From NCBI GenBank assembly GCA_050015055.1, contig JBEKCD010000003.1, positions 1 to 64,000 on the forward strand: a DNA stretch of 64,000 nt, given 5' to 3'. This stretch comes from JBEKCD01 sp050015055 (lineage in GTDB: Archaea > Thermoproteota > Bathyarchaeia > Bathyarchaeales > Bathycorpusculaceae). A model generated the notes under the pieces. That model searched no databases, had not been told where the DNA came from, and saw only the letters and a list, made by a program, of their open reading frames with translations. Below, one piece after another: positions 50,368 to 59,427 of the stretch (positions are counted from its first letter, which is position 1; the number at the start of each line of letters is the position of its first letter). The translations under genes and the position numbers were made by a program.

Positions 50368-52521
50368 CTAGCGTGTGACCTCTTGGAAATGTCCGGATAG
50401 CAATCGTCCTGTGGCGGCGTCCATGTTGATGATGCGTTTGGTCTTTTTTGTTTTGTGCCGTACTTTTATGCTCCACACGGGAAGTAAAATCATTTCTGCT
50501 GAAACTGGGCGGACGCCTATTTTCAATTCTAGCGTTTGGTATGCTCTGTCTGTGCCAAGCCTTATCTGTGGGAATTTTCCGATTTCGCTTGGCAGTTTGG
50601 GCGCGAATGTGATGCGTTCGTCTTCGTCCAAGTTTCTGAGTTTCTCGGTGGTGCTTGTAATGAGTTTGTGGAAGACCATTTCTTTCTTTTCTAGGGATAT
50701 TATTGCCCCAGTTTGTGCGCTAACGTAGTATGTGCGTGTTTCTTCTTTTTTGAGGAGAAGCATTTTGGTTGCCTCGCGTGTGGCGGTGACTCTCCAGAGG
50801 GGGATGTACCAGAACTCTGCATCATAGATTTCTTCATCTTTCCGTAGCAGGCCACCTTCGAGCATGGATCTGGCTCTCTTAGAAGCTTCGACTTGGGTAA
50901 TACGTGTGGGAATTGTCAGCACCTCTCCATTGATGTCTTTGGAAGGATCGAGGTTGAATTCTGAAAGCCAGTACAAGTACTCACTCCGACTTCTGGGTCT
51001 ACCCTTCTTTGCGGCGCCAGCGTTGACGAGCTTGCGGAGGATTTTTTCAGTATCCGCTGGGCTGATCTTCAAGCTCTTCGCCACAGAGTCCGCGGGCACT
51101 GCCTTTCTTTCTGAATGAAGGAATCGCCGAGCTTTCTCCTCCAAATTCGCGGAGGGAGCGATGTGGGCGGCTGCGGTCCACTTCTTTGCGATTCTCTTTT
51201 CCAAGTGTTTCTCGAAGAAGGCTCTTGATTCGGGGGACACGTATTGGGAGAGATCCTTTTCATCAAGTGTCAAGTGTTTGGTGGCCAGCCAGCGAACATT
51301 GAAGTCGACAACGTCATCGTAAAAGTCGGGGGACAGGAGGAGAAATTCGCCTGTTCGCAGGCTTGGTAGTTTCTGCAGAACGATGTCTGCGTGTGAGGGA
51401 TCTATCGATTGGATGATTTTTTGGACTCTGGCAATGTCTTGGGTTGTCATCATGCGGCCGAGACACCATGTGTTGACCTGTGCCAGAGCTTTGTAGTCTA
51501 TGTCTGTGATGTTCTGTGTGGCCGCCACGAGTCCAACACCGTATTTTCTTGCCTGTTTGAAGAGCAGGGTGTACGCGTTTTTTGGAGGAGGGTTCCGGGG
51601 GTAGGGTGGAATGTAGGGGGAGATTTCGTCAACGTAGAACAGCATTCTCAAATCGTTTGAGGGGTTTTTCAGCATCCAACAGTAGAGCTCTTTGAAGAGG
51701 GTGGCTAGGAAGAATTGCTTGTCGTTTTCAGAGCTCAAGGTGTTCAAATAGATTATGTTCACGGGTACTTTTCCGTCGCTGGTGTCCAGGAACAGGCTGA
51801 TGTCTATCTGAACTCCCAATTGAAACATCAGTGAAGAAGTTCCAACCGTCAGAAAGTGCAGCTTCCGGGCAATCTCTTGCGGCTCTTTCTTGGTTACGAG
51901 ACTGTTGAGAGTCGCGGCGATTTTGGCTGGGGGGTTCAGGACTACGTGAGCCAGGTGGTTCATGTCGCTGATTCTCTGCCCCTGTTGCCACAGGTGTTCG
52001 AGTATGGTGAACATGTAGGCTTTGGCACTTTTTCCAGCGTCTGCGTTTACATCGTAGCCGAGAAAGCTTGCAAGGGACGTGGCGGTGAGGTCGATGGTTT
52101 GGACGGCCTCTTCATGTGGAATGTCTTGGGAAGGAGATTTGAACGGGTTGACGCTTATGGGGATGGCTTTGTTGCTGGCAGGAGTGAAGATGGCTATCCT
52201 TGCTTTTGAGAAGAATTCCTCTTGAACCTCCAAGGACGTTCCGTGTTCTGTGAGTTCTTCAGGATTACCTTTTATGGCGAGGGAGGAAATGTCTCCTTGA
52301 GGGTCGATGATGATGACGGGGATGTTGTTTCGCACAGCCTCTTCGATGACGCATTTGCATAACACGGTTTTGCCGGAACCGCTGCCTCCGAGGGCCATGA
52401 AGTGACGTTTGAAGGCGTTAACTGGCAGCTCTACCGGAGACCCATCTGCCCTGGTCCTGCCCAAGAACAAGGAACCATGGGTCTCCATTCTCGTGTTATT
52501 TGAACTTGTTTCACCGTTCAT
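50368..52521 (-). CDS. HerA/VirB4-like ATPase with C-terminal wHTH and repeat region
   Basis: A 717-residue P-loop ATPase of the DUF87/HerA-like group. The ATPase spans about residues 20-420: Walker A GGSGSGKT (Lys51), VIIIDPQGDISSLA, Walker B MLFYVDE with an acidic residue after it, and VAATQNITDID. A winged helix follows (about 485-535; VAKSLKISPADTEKILRKLV). The tail contains two similar beta segments, FWYIPLWRVTA with YVSAQTGAIIS and ILLPVWSIKVR with NMDAATGRLLSG, resembling PepSY-like repeats. It may translocate DNA or protein. ATG 52521 is chosen, with GGAGATG upstream; 52566 is possible. No nuclease NurA is adjacent. Confidence 0.78.
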   Translation of the reverse strand: MNGETSSNNTRMETHGSLFLGRTRADGSPVELPVNAFKRHFMALGGSGSGKTVLCKCVIEEAVRNNIPVIIIDPQGDISSLAIKGNPEELTEHGTSLEVQEEFFSKARIAIFTPASNKAIPISVNPFKSPSQDIPHEEAVQTIDLTATSLASFLGYDVNADAGKSAKAYMFTILEHLWQQGQRISDMNHLAHVVLNPPAKIAATLNSLVTKKEPQEIARKLHFLTVGTSSLMFQLGVQIDISLFLDTSDGKVPVNIIYLNTLSSENDKQFFLATLFKELYCWMLKNPSNDLRMLFYVDEISPYIPPYPRNPPPKNAYTLLFKQARKYGVGLVAATQNITDIDYKALAQVNTWCLGRMMTTQDIARVQKIIQSIDPSHADIVLQKLPSLRTGEFLLLSPDFYDDVVDFNVRWLATKHLTLDEKDLSQYVSPESRAFFEKHLEKRIAKKWTAAAHIAPSANLEEKARRFLHSERKAVPADSVAKSLKISPADTEKILRKLVNAGAAKKGRPRSRSEYLYWLSEFNLDPSKDINGEVLTIPTRITQVEASKRARSMLEGGLLRKDEEIYDAEFWYIPLWRVTATREATKMLLLKKEETRTYYVSAQTGAIISLEKKEMVFHKLITSTTEKLRNLDEDERITFAPKLPSEIGKFPQIRLGTDRAYQTLELKIGVRPVSAEMILLPVWSIKVRHKTKKTKRIINMDAATGRLLSGHFQEVTR

Positions 52522-52635
52522 TCTTGGCACATCTCCAAAATAGCAGTACGAGAGCAGATAGGGCATGTTTTAGTTGGTTTCTGTCTTATTAACAATTACT
52601 TCAAAGGAGGCGCACAGAAAAACGGTCACAGCGCG

Positions 52636-52932
52636 CTACTTCGCAAACAGAAAACCCAGTGCGACGCCGATAAGGAAAGCCACAGAAGAATAGGGCAGGA
52701 CGTTGAGCCAGCCGTGCCCAAGGTCGTATAGCTTGGGCAGAATCTTCATTGCCTCGGCAAAAAGGCCGCTGAAGGTTAAGCTCAAGATGCCGGTCGCGAC
52801 TAGGACTATGACGAGTGCTACTACGAGTACCAGAAGCTTCAAAGCTCTCTTGATCACAGCACCCACCAGCAAGCCTATGATGAACGGTAGGACAACCGGG
52901 ACTATCCAAGCGACCTCAGGAGGGATTGACAT
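52636..52932 (-). CDS. Small FUN14-like membrane protein
   Basis: A 98-residue protein with three hydrophobic segments (about residues 8-28, 32-53 and 76-96) and basic residues between the first two (KRALK). The glycine-rich IIGLLVGAVIKRALKLL resembles FUN14 proteins, but the match is loose. ATG 52932 begins the conserved-looking part; the longer frame to 53025 seems fortuitous. Confidence 0.5.
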   Translation of the reverse strand: MSIPPEVAWIVPVVLPFIIGLLVGAVIKRALKLLVLVVALVIVLVATGILSLTFSGLFAEAMKILPKLYDLGHGWLNVLPYSSVAFLIGVALGFLFAK

Positions 52933-53158
52933 TGTTTTCCCAGAATTTTGTCTCTTTCTATCTAGACAACTTCCGAAGCTTGTATAAAAGTATTTGCGGA
53001 AACTGGCATGGCGTACTCGAGCCATTCACTCTTACCAGGAATTAGGCATGAAGGCAACCTGTTTCTTTGAATTCTATAGGATAATATAGAATACAGGAGA
53101 ATACCGTAGAAAAGCTTAAGATAACGGCATCGATTCCGAAGGTGGGATATCACTGGAA

Positions 53159-54103
53159 GTGACAAGTTTGACCGATGATAGCGCTATTCAAGTGGAAGAA
53201 CTTACCAAGCGTTACGGCGATTTGGTTGCTGTTAACGGCATTTCTTTTTCTGTCAATCGGGGTGAGATCTTTGCGTTCCTAGGGCCCAACGGAGCCGGCA
53301 AAACGACGACAGTAGAGATGTTGGAGTGCCTGCGAAAGCCCACGAGCGGGAAAGCATTTGTTCTTGGGCTTGACATCGCGAAGGATCAGATGGCGATAAA
53401 GAGGAAGGCAGGTGTTTTGCCGCAGGACTTTTACACTTATGAGAGGCTTACGGTCAGGGAGACGATTCAGTACTATGCTGGCATGTTTAACAGTCGTCCG
53501 GATGTCGAGGGTTTGATAAAACTCGTGGATCTGGAGGATAAGAAGAATGTGCTCTTTAAGCACTTGTCAGGCGGTTTGAAGCAACGCTTAGGCATAGCTG
53601 TCGCTTTGGTTAACGATCCTGATGTGATTTTTTTGGACGAGCCGTCAGCGGGGTTGGATCCGAAGGCGCGTCACGGTGTGTGGCACCTTATCGAGGGGCT
53701 TCAAAAGCAGGGAAAAACCATTTTCTTAACGACGCACTACATGGAAGAGGCTGAAATTCTTGCCAGCAGGGTAGGCATCATTCACAGCGGCAACATCGTT
53801 GCACTCGATACGCCTCAGAGGCTCATTTCCGAACACGGCAAGAGGAACATGCTTATACTGAAAGAAACCAGTTCGAAGGCTGTTCCGAACATAGAGAAAC
53901 TCGGGATAAAAGCCACCTATGACGAATCAACCGGAGACGTCACCGTCCACCTGAACCATTCTGTGACCGTCTCAGAAGTTCTGCACAGTCTAAGCAACAG
54001 CGACATAGCGTTCGGCGAACTGCAGCTCAGACGCTCAAGTCTTGAAGACGTGTTTCTAAACCTAACTGGGGAAACATTGGGAGAGGAGGAAGACACAGCA
54101 TGA
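53159..54103 (+). CDS. ABC-2-type exporter, ATP-binding subunit
   Basis: A 314-residue ATPase with Walker A GPNGAGKTT (about residues 42-50), Q-loop PQD, signature LSGGLKQR, Walker B VIFLDEP and the H-switch TTH. The C-terminal domain (about 225-314) is of the DrrA/CcmA type, LEDVFLNLTG. GTG 53159 follows a GGAAGTG. The next gene overlaps it by 4 bases and encodes the membrane partner. Confidence 0.95.
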   Translation: MTSLTDDSAIQVEELTKRYGDLVAVNGISFSVNRGEIFAFLGPNGAGKTTTVEMLECLRKPTSGKAFVLGLDIAKDQMAIKRKAGVLPQDFYTYERLTVRETIQYYAGMFNSRPDVEGLIKLVDLEDKKNVLFKHLSGGLKQRLGIAVALVNDPDVIFLDEPSAGLDPKARHGVWHLIEGLQKQGKTIFLTTHYMEEAEILASRVGIIHSGNIVALDTPQRLISEHGKRNMLILKETSSKAVPNIEKLGIKATYDESTGDVTVHLNHSVTVSEVLHSLSNSDIAFGELQLRRSSLEDVFLNLTGETLGEEEDTA

Positions 54104-55215
54104 GCCACGTAGTGATAGACCTGAAAGCAGGTCTCAGGAGCTTCCTGCGCAACAAGAGCACCATTTTCTGGACGATTGCATTTCCATGCGTTCTCATACT
54201 CCTATTCGGGGCTATTTTCAGTTATTCCTCCGTGAAGTATGACCTTTACCTTCAAAACCAAGATATGGTGGATGGAAAAGCAACCTACTGGTCCAATACT
54301 CTGATAAACATACTGAACTCTTCAGGTGTCTTCAACATTCAGACGGTTAACGCCACCGTCAATGCCACAGACTATGCAATATCAAACAGACTCAGCAGCT
54401 TGATTATCATCCCCTCAGGGTTTAACGACTCCGCCAACATGGCGCTCTTGACTCACACTGCAAACCTTGCAAACGTCACTTACGTCTTCGACCAGTCCAC
54501 ATCTTCGGCACCGGTAGTGGGCAGCATCGTGACGAGCATTATCGAAAACATCAACTTCCAACTCTCAAATGGAGTCAAGTACTTGAACGTTCAAGACTTT
54601 ACTATTGCGCCGAAGCGTTATGGCTACATTGACTTCTTTCTACCCGGCATGATTGGGGTGACGGCCATGACTACGAGCATTTTCACTTCGGTTTCGATAA
54701 GCGCCCAGTTCAAGCAGAACGGTGTTTTTCACAAGTTGGCAACTACGCCGCTAAGACGTTACGAATGGATACTTTCCAGAACCGTATACAACGTCCTGAT
54801 AACTTTTCTGGGCATGGCAGTTATGCTTATTTTGGGAGTAGCTGTGTTCAGCATGAAGATGACTGTGGACGCCGTTTCGTTGTTCATGGTGGCGATGGCC
54901 TCTCTGATGTTCACGGGTTTAGGGATGATCATCGCAAGGTTCGTGAAAGACCCGGATGGCGCAGACGCGGCGGCGAACGTGATAACCTTCCCAATGATGT
55001 TTCTTTCGGGCACGTTCTTCCCGCTGAGCCAGATGCCATTGTTCTTGCAAGCGATCGCGCAAGTGCTTCCGCTCACTTACGTGAGCGACGGACTCAGAGC
55101 CTCCATGATTTTCGGCCAATCACAGACAGCAATCTTGAACACCGCCATAATCTCCGTGTTGGGAATTGCATGCATCGTCATAGGTTCTTGGATAACCAAG
55201 TGGGAAGAAGACTAG
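54100..55215 (+). CDS. ABC-2-type exporter, membrane subunit
   Basis: A 371-residue permease. One N-terminal helix (about residues 19-40) is followed by a large external loop (about 45-180) rich in Asn, Ser and Thr with several N-x-S/T sites, then five helices in the ABC-2 domain (about 185-365), ending GIACIVIGSWITKWEED. Typical features are FMVAMASLMFTGLGM and FPMMFLSGTFFPLSQMP. With the ATPase it would export a lipid, drug or polysaccharide. Confidence 0.93.
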   Translation: MSHVVIDLKAGLRSFLRNKSTIFWTIAFPCVLILLFGAIFSYSSVKYDLYLQNQDMVDGKATYWSNTLINILNSSGVFNIQTVNATVNATDYAISNRLSSLIIIPSGFNDSANMALLTHTANLANVTYVFDQSTSSAPVVGSIVTSIIENINFQLSNGVKYLNVQDFTIAPKRYGYIDFFLPGMIGVTAMTTSIFTSVSISAQFKQNGVFHKLATTPLRRYEWILSRTVYNVLITFLGMAVMLILGVAVFSMKMTVDAVSLFMVAMASLMFTGLGMIIARFVKDPDGADAAANVITFPMMFLSGTFFPLSQMPLFLQAIAQVLPLTYVSDGLRASMIFGQSQTAILNTAIISVLGIACIVIGSWITKWEED

Positions 55216-55317
55216 GAATCAATACGCGAACAAGTCCCAAACATGATGGATGCACAATTCTTAATTTGTGGACCGGTAGAATGTAGCAGACGGTGGCCTA
55301 GCACGACGACGCGAGTA

Positions 55318-55920
55318 GTGGAGTTTGAAGTGTTAACCTGGAACCGGATGTACAATGTTCTCTTGAGTCTGGCGAGGAAGATTCTCAGAAGTGGGTTTGT
55401 GCCGGATGTGATAGTCGGCGTTTCGAGGGGAGGCTGGATTCCTGCTCGCGTTCTCTGTGACTTGTTGAGTGCACCTGTGCTGGCGAACATCGGAGTCGAA
55501 TTCTACACTGGTATCGGCAAGACTGGGCGCCGACCGAGACTAACGCAACCGCTGTCAACCTCGGTGTCTGGCAAGAAAGTGCTACTCGTCGACGAGGTTA
55601 CGGACACTGGAGAGAGCCTGAAGTTGGCTAAAGAGCAGGTCATCAAAGAAGGAGCAAATAAAGTGAAAACCGCGACTGTGTACACGAAACCGTGGAGTAT
55701 CATCGAACCAGACTACCAAGGAAAGAAGACGTCATGCTGGATAGTCTTCCCATGGGAAACAAAAGAGACCATCCAATCAGTAACACGAGGCTCAAAATGG
55801 AAACAGAGAAAAGAACTGGATGATATCCAACATGGACGATTATCGGCAAGGCAAGCCCAGAGGTTCCTGAACAAGATTTTAGCAGAAAAGCACAAAATCA
55901 GAAGATCTGGGCCAGATTGA
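55318..55920 (+). CDS. Phosphoribosyltransferase
   Basis: A 200-residue type I phosphoribosyltransferase of the xanthine/hypoxanthine salvage group. Features are PDVIVGVSRGGWIPARVL, the PRPP-binding loop VLLVDEVTDTGESLKLA, and WIVFPWE near the C terminus. GTG 55318 marks the usual start of such archaeal proteins (VEFEVLTWNRMYN follows); an upstream ATG at 55243 is in frame but without similarity. Confidence 0.9.
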   Translation: MEFEVLTWNRMYNVLLSLARKILRSGFVPDVIVGVSRGGWIPARVLCDLLSAPVLANIGVEFYTGIGKTGRRPRLTQPLSTSVSGKKVLLVDEVTDTGESLKLAKEQVIKEGANKVKTATVYTKPWSIIEPDYQGKKTSCWIVFPWETKETIQSVTRGSKWKQRKELDDIQHGRLSARQAQRFLNKILAEKHKIRRSGPD

Positions 55921-56026
55921 GTAAGTCCACGCCCAGCCACGTTGGCATGGAAGCTGCATGGGCCACGTCACAAGTCTTTAAATACGACGAAGAAGAAGAA
56001 AGTGTGTCTTAAGGAGGAAAAAAAGC

Positions 56027-57385
56027 TTGTTTAAGCGTTGGTTACTAGCAGATATCTTAATGTTTGCAATAGCCTTGAGCTTCGCAGCTCAAATATGCAT
56101 CAACGCCACAACGACACAGAATGCCGTGGGAATCGTCTACGGCGCCAACGGTCCACTCGCAGGCGCCTTTGTGTCAGCAGAAGGAGACAACGGCTCAGGA
56201 TTCGCCACAACCGACAGTTCGGGACACTACACCATGACTACGGGCCTAAAGGCGGGAACCTACAACGTGACAACCTTTGCTTACGGGTACATAGACAGCG
56301 AACGAGACTCCGTAAACGTAACAGCTGGCCAAACCACATCAGGCGTAAACTTTGATTTACAGGTTTCCGGCGGAATCTCAGGCACAGTCACCGGCGCCGT
56401 AAGCCAAAACCCAATAAACGGCACTGATATCTACGCAGAACTTTCAAATGGAACAGGAACCTTCGGATTTTATGGTATAACAGGGACGAATGGGAAGTAT
56501 CTCATAGCGACAAACCTACCAACCGGAATGTACAACGTCTCGATTTTACTGCCACCAGATGGATATATCACTCAAATGACGACGGCAAACGTCGTTGCGG
56601 GAGTTGAGACCAAGAATGTAAACCTTGCCCTGGCAAGTTCCGGAATTATCTCGGGAAAGGTAGCGGCACCAAACGGAACGGGTCTCTTCGGTATTGACGT
56701 CATTGCCTTCTCAAGCGGCGGCAGTACATCGTATTATGGTTCTGCCACAACGGACTCGGCAGGCAACTACAGGATAGCCACAGGACTGGGAACAAGCAAC
56801 TACACCGTGTACGCCAGTGGCGACGGAAACTACACAACGTACGTAAGCATCATGAACCCCGTTGAAGTTCCTGTTACTGCGGGGCAAGAGACGAGCGGCA
56901 TAAACGTGGAATTAACCCCTGTCACGACGCCTCCGACACCCTCGGGAACGATAACTGGACGCATAACAGACCAGAGCAACAAACCGATTAGATTCGCATC
57001 GGTCAGCGCCACTGGGAGCGGCGGCTTCGGTTCAGGCGAAACCGACAGCAACGGCGACTACAACATCTCAAGCGGATTGGGAAACGGAAACGACTACAAC
57101 GTCAGCGCAACAGCATCAGGCTATTATGATGCATATTACCCAACTCTCGTCACCGTCACAGTCGACCAGACAACACCCAACATCAACATCCAGATGACCG
57201 CGCAGCCAGCACAAACCTTCGGAACCATCACCGGCACCGTAACAGGAGCCCCAAACCCGATAACCACAATTCCAGAGTTTCAGTATCCATTGATGGCAAT
57301 GCTCTCTCTGACACTCGTAGCTGCGGTAGCAGGCAAATTGATGCTGAAAACGAAACGCTACAAGAACGCGAGCACCGTCCAATAG
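56027..57385 (+). CDS. Secreted surface protein with carboxypeptidase-regulatory-like repeats
   Basis: A 452-residue protein. A signal peptide (about residues 6-28) leads to four tandem beta-sandwich repeats of about 90-100 residues. Each has a glycine-rich strand pair such as GHYTMTTGLKAGTYNVT or GNYRIATGLGTSNYTVY, and GISGTVTGA-like joints, typical of CarboxypepD_reg/Ig-like units. The C terminus is IPEFQYPLMAMLSL, a hydrophobic helix, then lysine-rich residues: an anchor like that of the cupredoxin at 20053. TTG 56027 follows AAGGAGGAAA. Many N-x-S/T sites suggest glycosylation. Confidence 0.85.
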   Translation: MFKRWLLADILMFAIALSFAAQICINATTTQNAVGIVYGANGPLAGAFVSAEGDNGSGFATTDSSGHYTMTTGLKAGTYNVTTFAYGYIDSERDSVNVTAGQTTSGVNFDLQVSGGISGTVTGAVSQNPINGTDIYAELSNGTGTFGFYGITGTNGKYLIATNLPTGMYNVSILLPPDGYITQMTTANVVAGVETKNVNLALASSGIISGKVAAPNGTGLFGIDVIAFSSGGSTSYYGSATTDSAGNYRIATGLGTSNYTVYASGDGNYTTYVSIMNPVEVPVTAGQETSGINVELTPVTTPPTPSGTITGRITDQSNKPIRFASVSATGSGGFGSGETDSNGDYNISSGLGNGNDYNVSATASGYYDAYYPTLVTVTVDQTTPNINIQMTAQPAQTFGTITGTVTGAPNPITTIPEFQYPLMAMLSLTLVAAVAGKLMLKTKRYKNASTVQ

Positions 57386-57444
57386 CATTCTCCTCTTTTT
57401 TTTGTTCCCACGCCTACTCACAGAGGTTCGACGCTCTCGACAAC

Positions 57445-57642
57445 TCAGATACAAAACAACTGAGGCGTGATTGGCCCTTCCTCAGATGTTGGAAAGGAGG
57501 CGCGTTTTTCCATCGAGATTTCCAGTTTCTTCAACTTCTCATACTGTCTGTTGATTTCCAGTTCCAAAGCATGCTTTCTTTTCAAATTCCGACTGAGCCT
57601 ATCCTTCAAAACGGCATGTTCTTCTTCGAGCAAAGACTTCAT
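57445..57642 (-). CDS. Small coiled-coil protein
   Basis: A 65-residue protein predicted to be almost all coiled coil over residues 1-45 (MKSLLEEEHAVLKDRLS, then RKHALELEINRQYEKLKKLE), followed by a short tail. ATG 57642 is favoured, since GGAGTGGAAGGA lies just before it. The frame is open further upstream. Function unknown. Confidence 0.5.
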   Translation of the reverse strand: MKSLLEEEHAVLKDRLSRNLKRKHALELEINRQYEKLKKLEISMEKRASFPTSEEGPITPQLFCI

Positions 57643-58024
57643 TCCTTCCACTCCAGAACGGTCAGCGCAACTCTCTTCCATTCAGGTTCTCGCGACGGCT
57701 CAGAGCAGTGGAAGGGAGAAAGGAGAAACGAAAAAGTTCTTCAGCTCCTCTGGGCCTCCGCGAGTCCTTTTCTGAGAGGATAGAGTATTGCCGAATTATT
57801 CTCAACCTCCAGACACGCCATGGTCTGCGAATTATTAAGGCGTTTTCAGAATTATATCAGAATTGGATCCTATTCTATTCCTAATGTAGTCCTACATTTG
57901 CGCCATATCTGAGAACACGCTTCAAGGAGAAATGCGCGGTGCGATTGGTTTGCGGAATCCGATGACAGACGATCCTATCAGAAAACATAACTTGCGGTGC
58001 CGCGTAGAGAGTTCGGAGATGTTG

Positions 58025-58789
58025 ATGAGGAAGCGCTTGCAGCCTCACATAATGTGTGGGGTTGGGGACGTTGCTAGGTATGTCCTGATTTCGGGAGACC
58101 CTAAGAGAGTTGAGAGGATTGCTGCTTTCTTTGACGACAGCGTGAAGGTGGGGGACTACAGGGGGTTCGTGACGCACACAGGCAGCGTCGAAGGCATAGG
58201 AGTTTCTGCCTGCTCAACGGGAATCGGGTGTCCGTCGGCGGCGATTATCGTTGAGGAGTTGGCGAAGATTGGGGCTGAGACCCTTATACGAGTTGGAACG
58301 ACGGGCAGTCTGCAACCCATCGTAGAGGTTGGCGACATAGTCATCGCACCTGCCGCTGTACGCGGCGATGGAACATCAAGAAACTACGTGCCGATTGAGT
58401 ACCCTGCCGTCGCCGATTTCAACGTGACCGGAGCATTGTTTCAAGCAGCACAAGAGTCGAAACGGAAGGTTCATTTCGGCCCTGTTTTGACTACAGATGC
58501 GTTCTACGGCGACGTGGACGACCTGAAACGTTGGAGAAGGCTTGATGTCTTGTCCGTTGAAATGGAGTGTTCCGCGATATTTGTAGTTGCAAAACTGAGG
58601 AAGGTGAGGGCTGGAGCCATCCTGGTTGTTGATAGCAAACCATTGATGGGCCTGGGGAAGGGTGAATTTGAACCAGGGCAAAGAACTGGTGAGCTGGATG
58701 AAAGCGTTCAAGAAGCAATCAAAGAAGAGATACGCGTCGCCCTTAAGGCAATAAAGGTATTAGAGAACAAGTCGAAGAAAAGAAGTTGA
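58025..58789 (+). CDS. Nucleoside phosphorylase, uridine/purine type
   Basis: A 254-residue phosphorylase of the PNP/UDP family, cleaving nucleosides with phosphate for salvage. Motifs: LISGDPKRVERIA, VSACSTGIGCPSAAIIVEEL (in part), RVGTTGSLQP (the ribose/phosphate site) and SVEMECSAIFVVA. GTG/ATG choices: ATG 58025 follows GGAG by 7 bases and gives the family N terminus (MRKRLQPHIMCGVGDVARY); upstream frame to 57932 is not similar. Confidence 0.9.
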   Translation: MRKRLQPHIMCGVGDVARYVLISGDPKRVERIAAFFDDSVKVGDYRGFVTHTGSVEGIGVSACSTGIGCPSAAIIVEELAKIGAETLIRVGTTGSLQPIVEVGDIVIAPAAVRGDGTSRNYVPIEYPAVADFNVTGALFQAAQESKRKVHFGPVLTTDAFYGDVDDLKRWRRLDVLSVEMECSAIFVVAKLRKVRAGAILVVDSKPLMGLGKGEFEPGQRTGELDESVQEAIKEEIRVALKAIKVLENKSKKRS

Positions 58790-59049
58790 ACAAAAACAAG
58801 TGCGAAACCGAGGCAGTAGCAACGCAGGAACAGGCCTTTCCACGGGTTCTTTGTTTGAGGTTCAAAGGTCTCCAGATTCTTTTATCTTTTTGTCCTCGTA
58901 TGATGCTGCGACGCTTCTATAAAATTCGAGCTTGATGCGGGCGCAGTGTCTCAAGAGGGTTCAGAGTACGCTGGAAAACCGCTCGCGCGCCGTCCTGAAG
59001 CCAAGCTTTATTTTCTGACGACCTATTAATGACCCTCTAGACGATAGAT

Positions 59050-59367
59050 ATGTCCACAAACCCTCTAGACATTTACAAAGAATTTGACTCCAAAGTGATT
59101 GAATCCTTCAACCAGTTACAGGCGCTTGTCCTTTGTGAAGGAGCTCTGCCTCAGAAATACAAAGTACTGATAGCTATGGCCATCGACGTGGAGCAAAGCG
59201 CGCTTCAAGGCGCCACAGCGCTAGGCAGGAGAGCCCTCAAACTAGGAGCCACAAAGGAAGAAATCATCGAAGCCCTCAGAGTAGCATATTACGTCGGAGG
59301 CAACCGTGCCCTTTTCACCTCCGCGCAGGTCCTGCAAAACCTCTTCAAACAAGACAAGAAACCCTAA
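59050..59367 (+). CDS. Carboxymuconolactone decarboxylase-like protein
   Basis: A 105-residue all-helical protein of the CMD/AhpD-like superfamily. LIAMAIDVEQSALQGATALGRRALKLGATKEEIIEALRVAYYVGGNRA carries the fold (cited by its ends VEQSA and YYVGGNRA). The CxxC...H active site of AhpD is absent: the usual cysteine positions are Gln-Ser-Ala. It is therefore not an AhpD-type disulfide reductase. TATA-like CTTTATTTT at about 59006 fits. Confidence 0.85.
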   Translation: MSTNPLDIYKEFDSKVIESFNQLQALVLCEGALPQKYKVLIAMAIDVEQSALQGATALGRRALKLGATKEEIIEALRVAYYVGGNRALFTSAQVLQNLFKQDKKP

Positions 59368-59427
59368 CCTGCCCACAACTTCCTCTGAGACTATCCTCTT
59401 CGAGACGAAAAGCAAGAACGATGGGAA

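Noticed and set aside
57741..57821. 26-residue minus-strand frame (MACLEVENNSAILYPLRKG...) after a TATATAA-like element
   Set aside because: It is too short to support without homologues, although a leaderless peptide is conceivable.
58850..58890. GGTTCAAA-like sequence suggestive of a tRNA T-arm
   Set aside because: The flanking bases cannot form the five-pair T stem and no acceptor or anticodon arm can be built around it.
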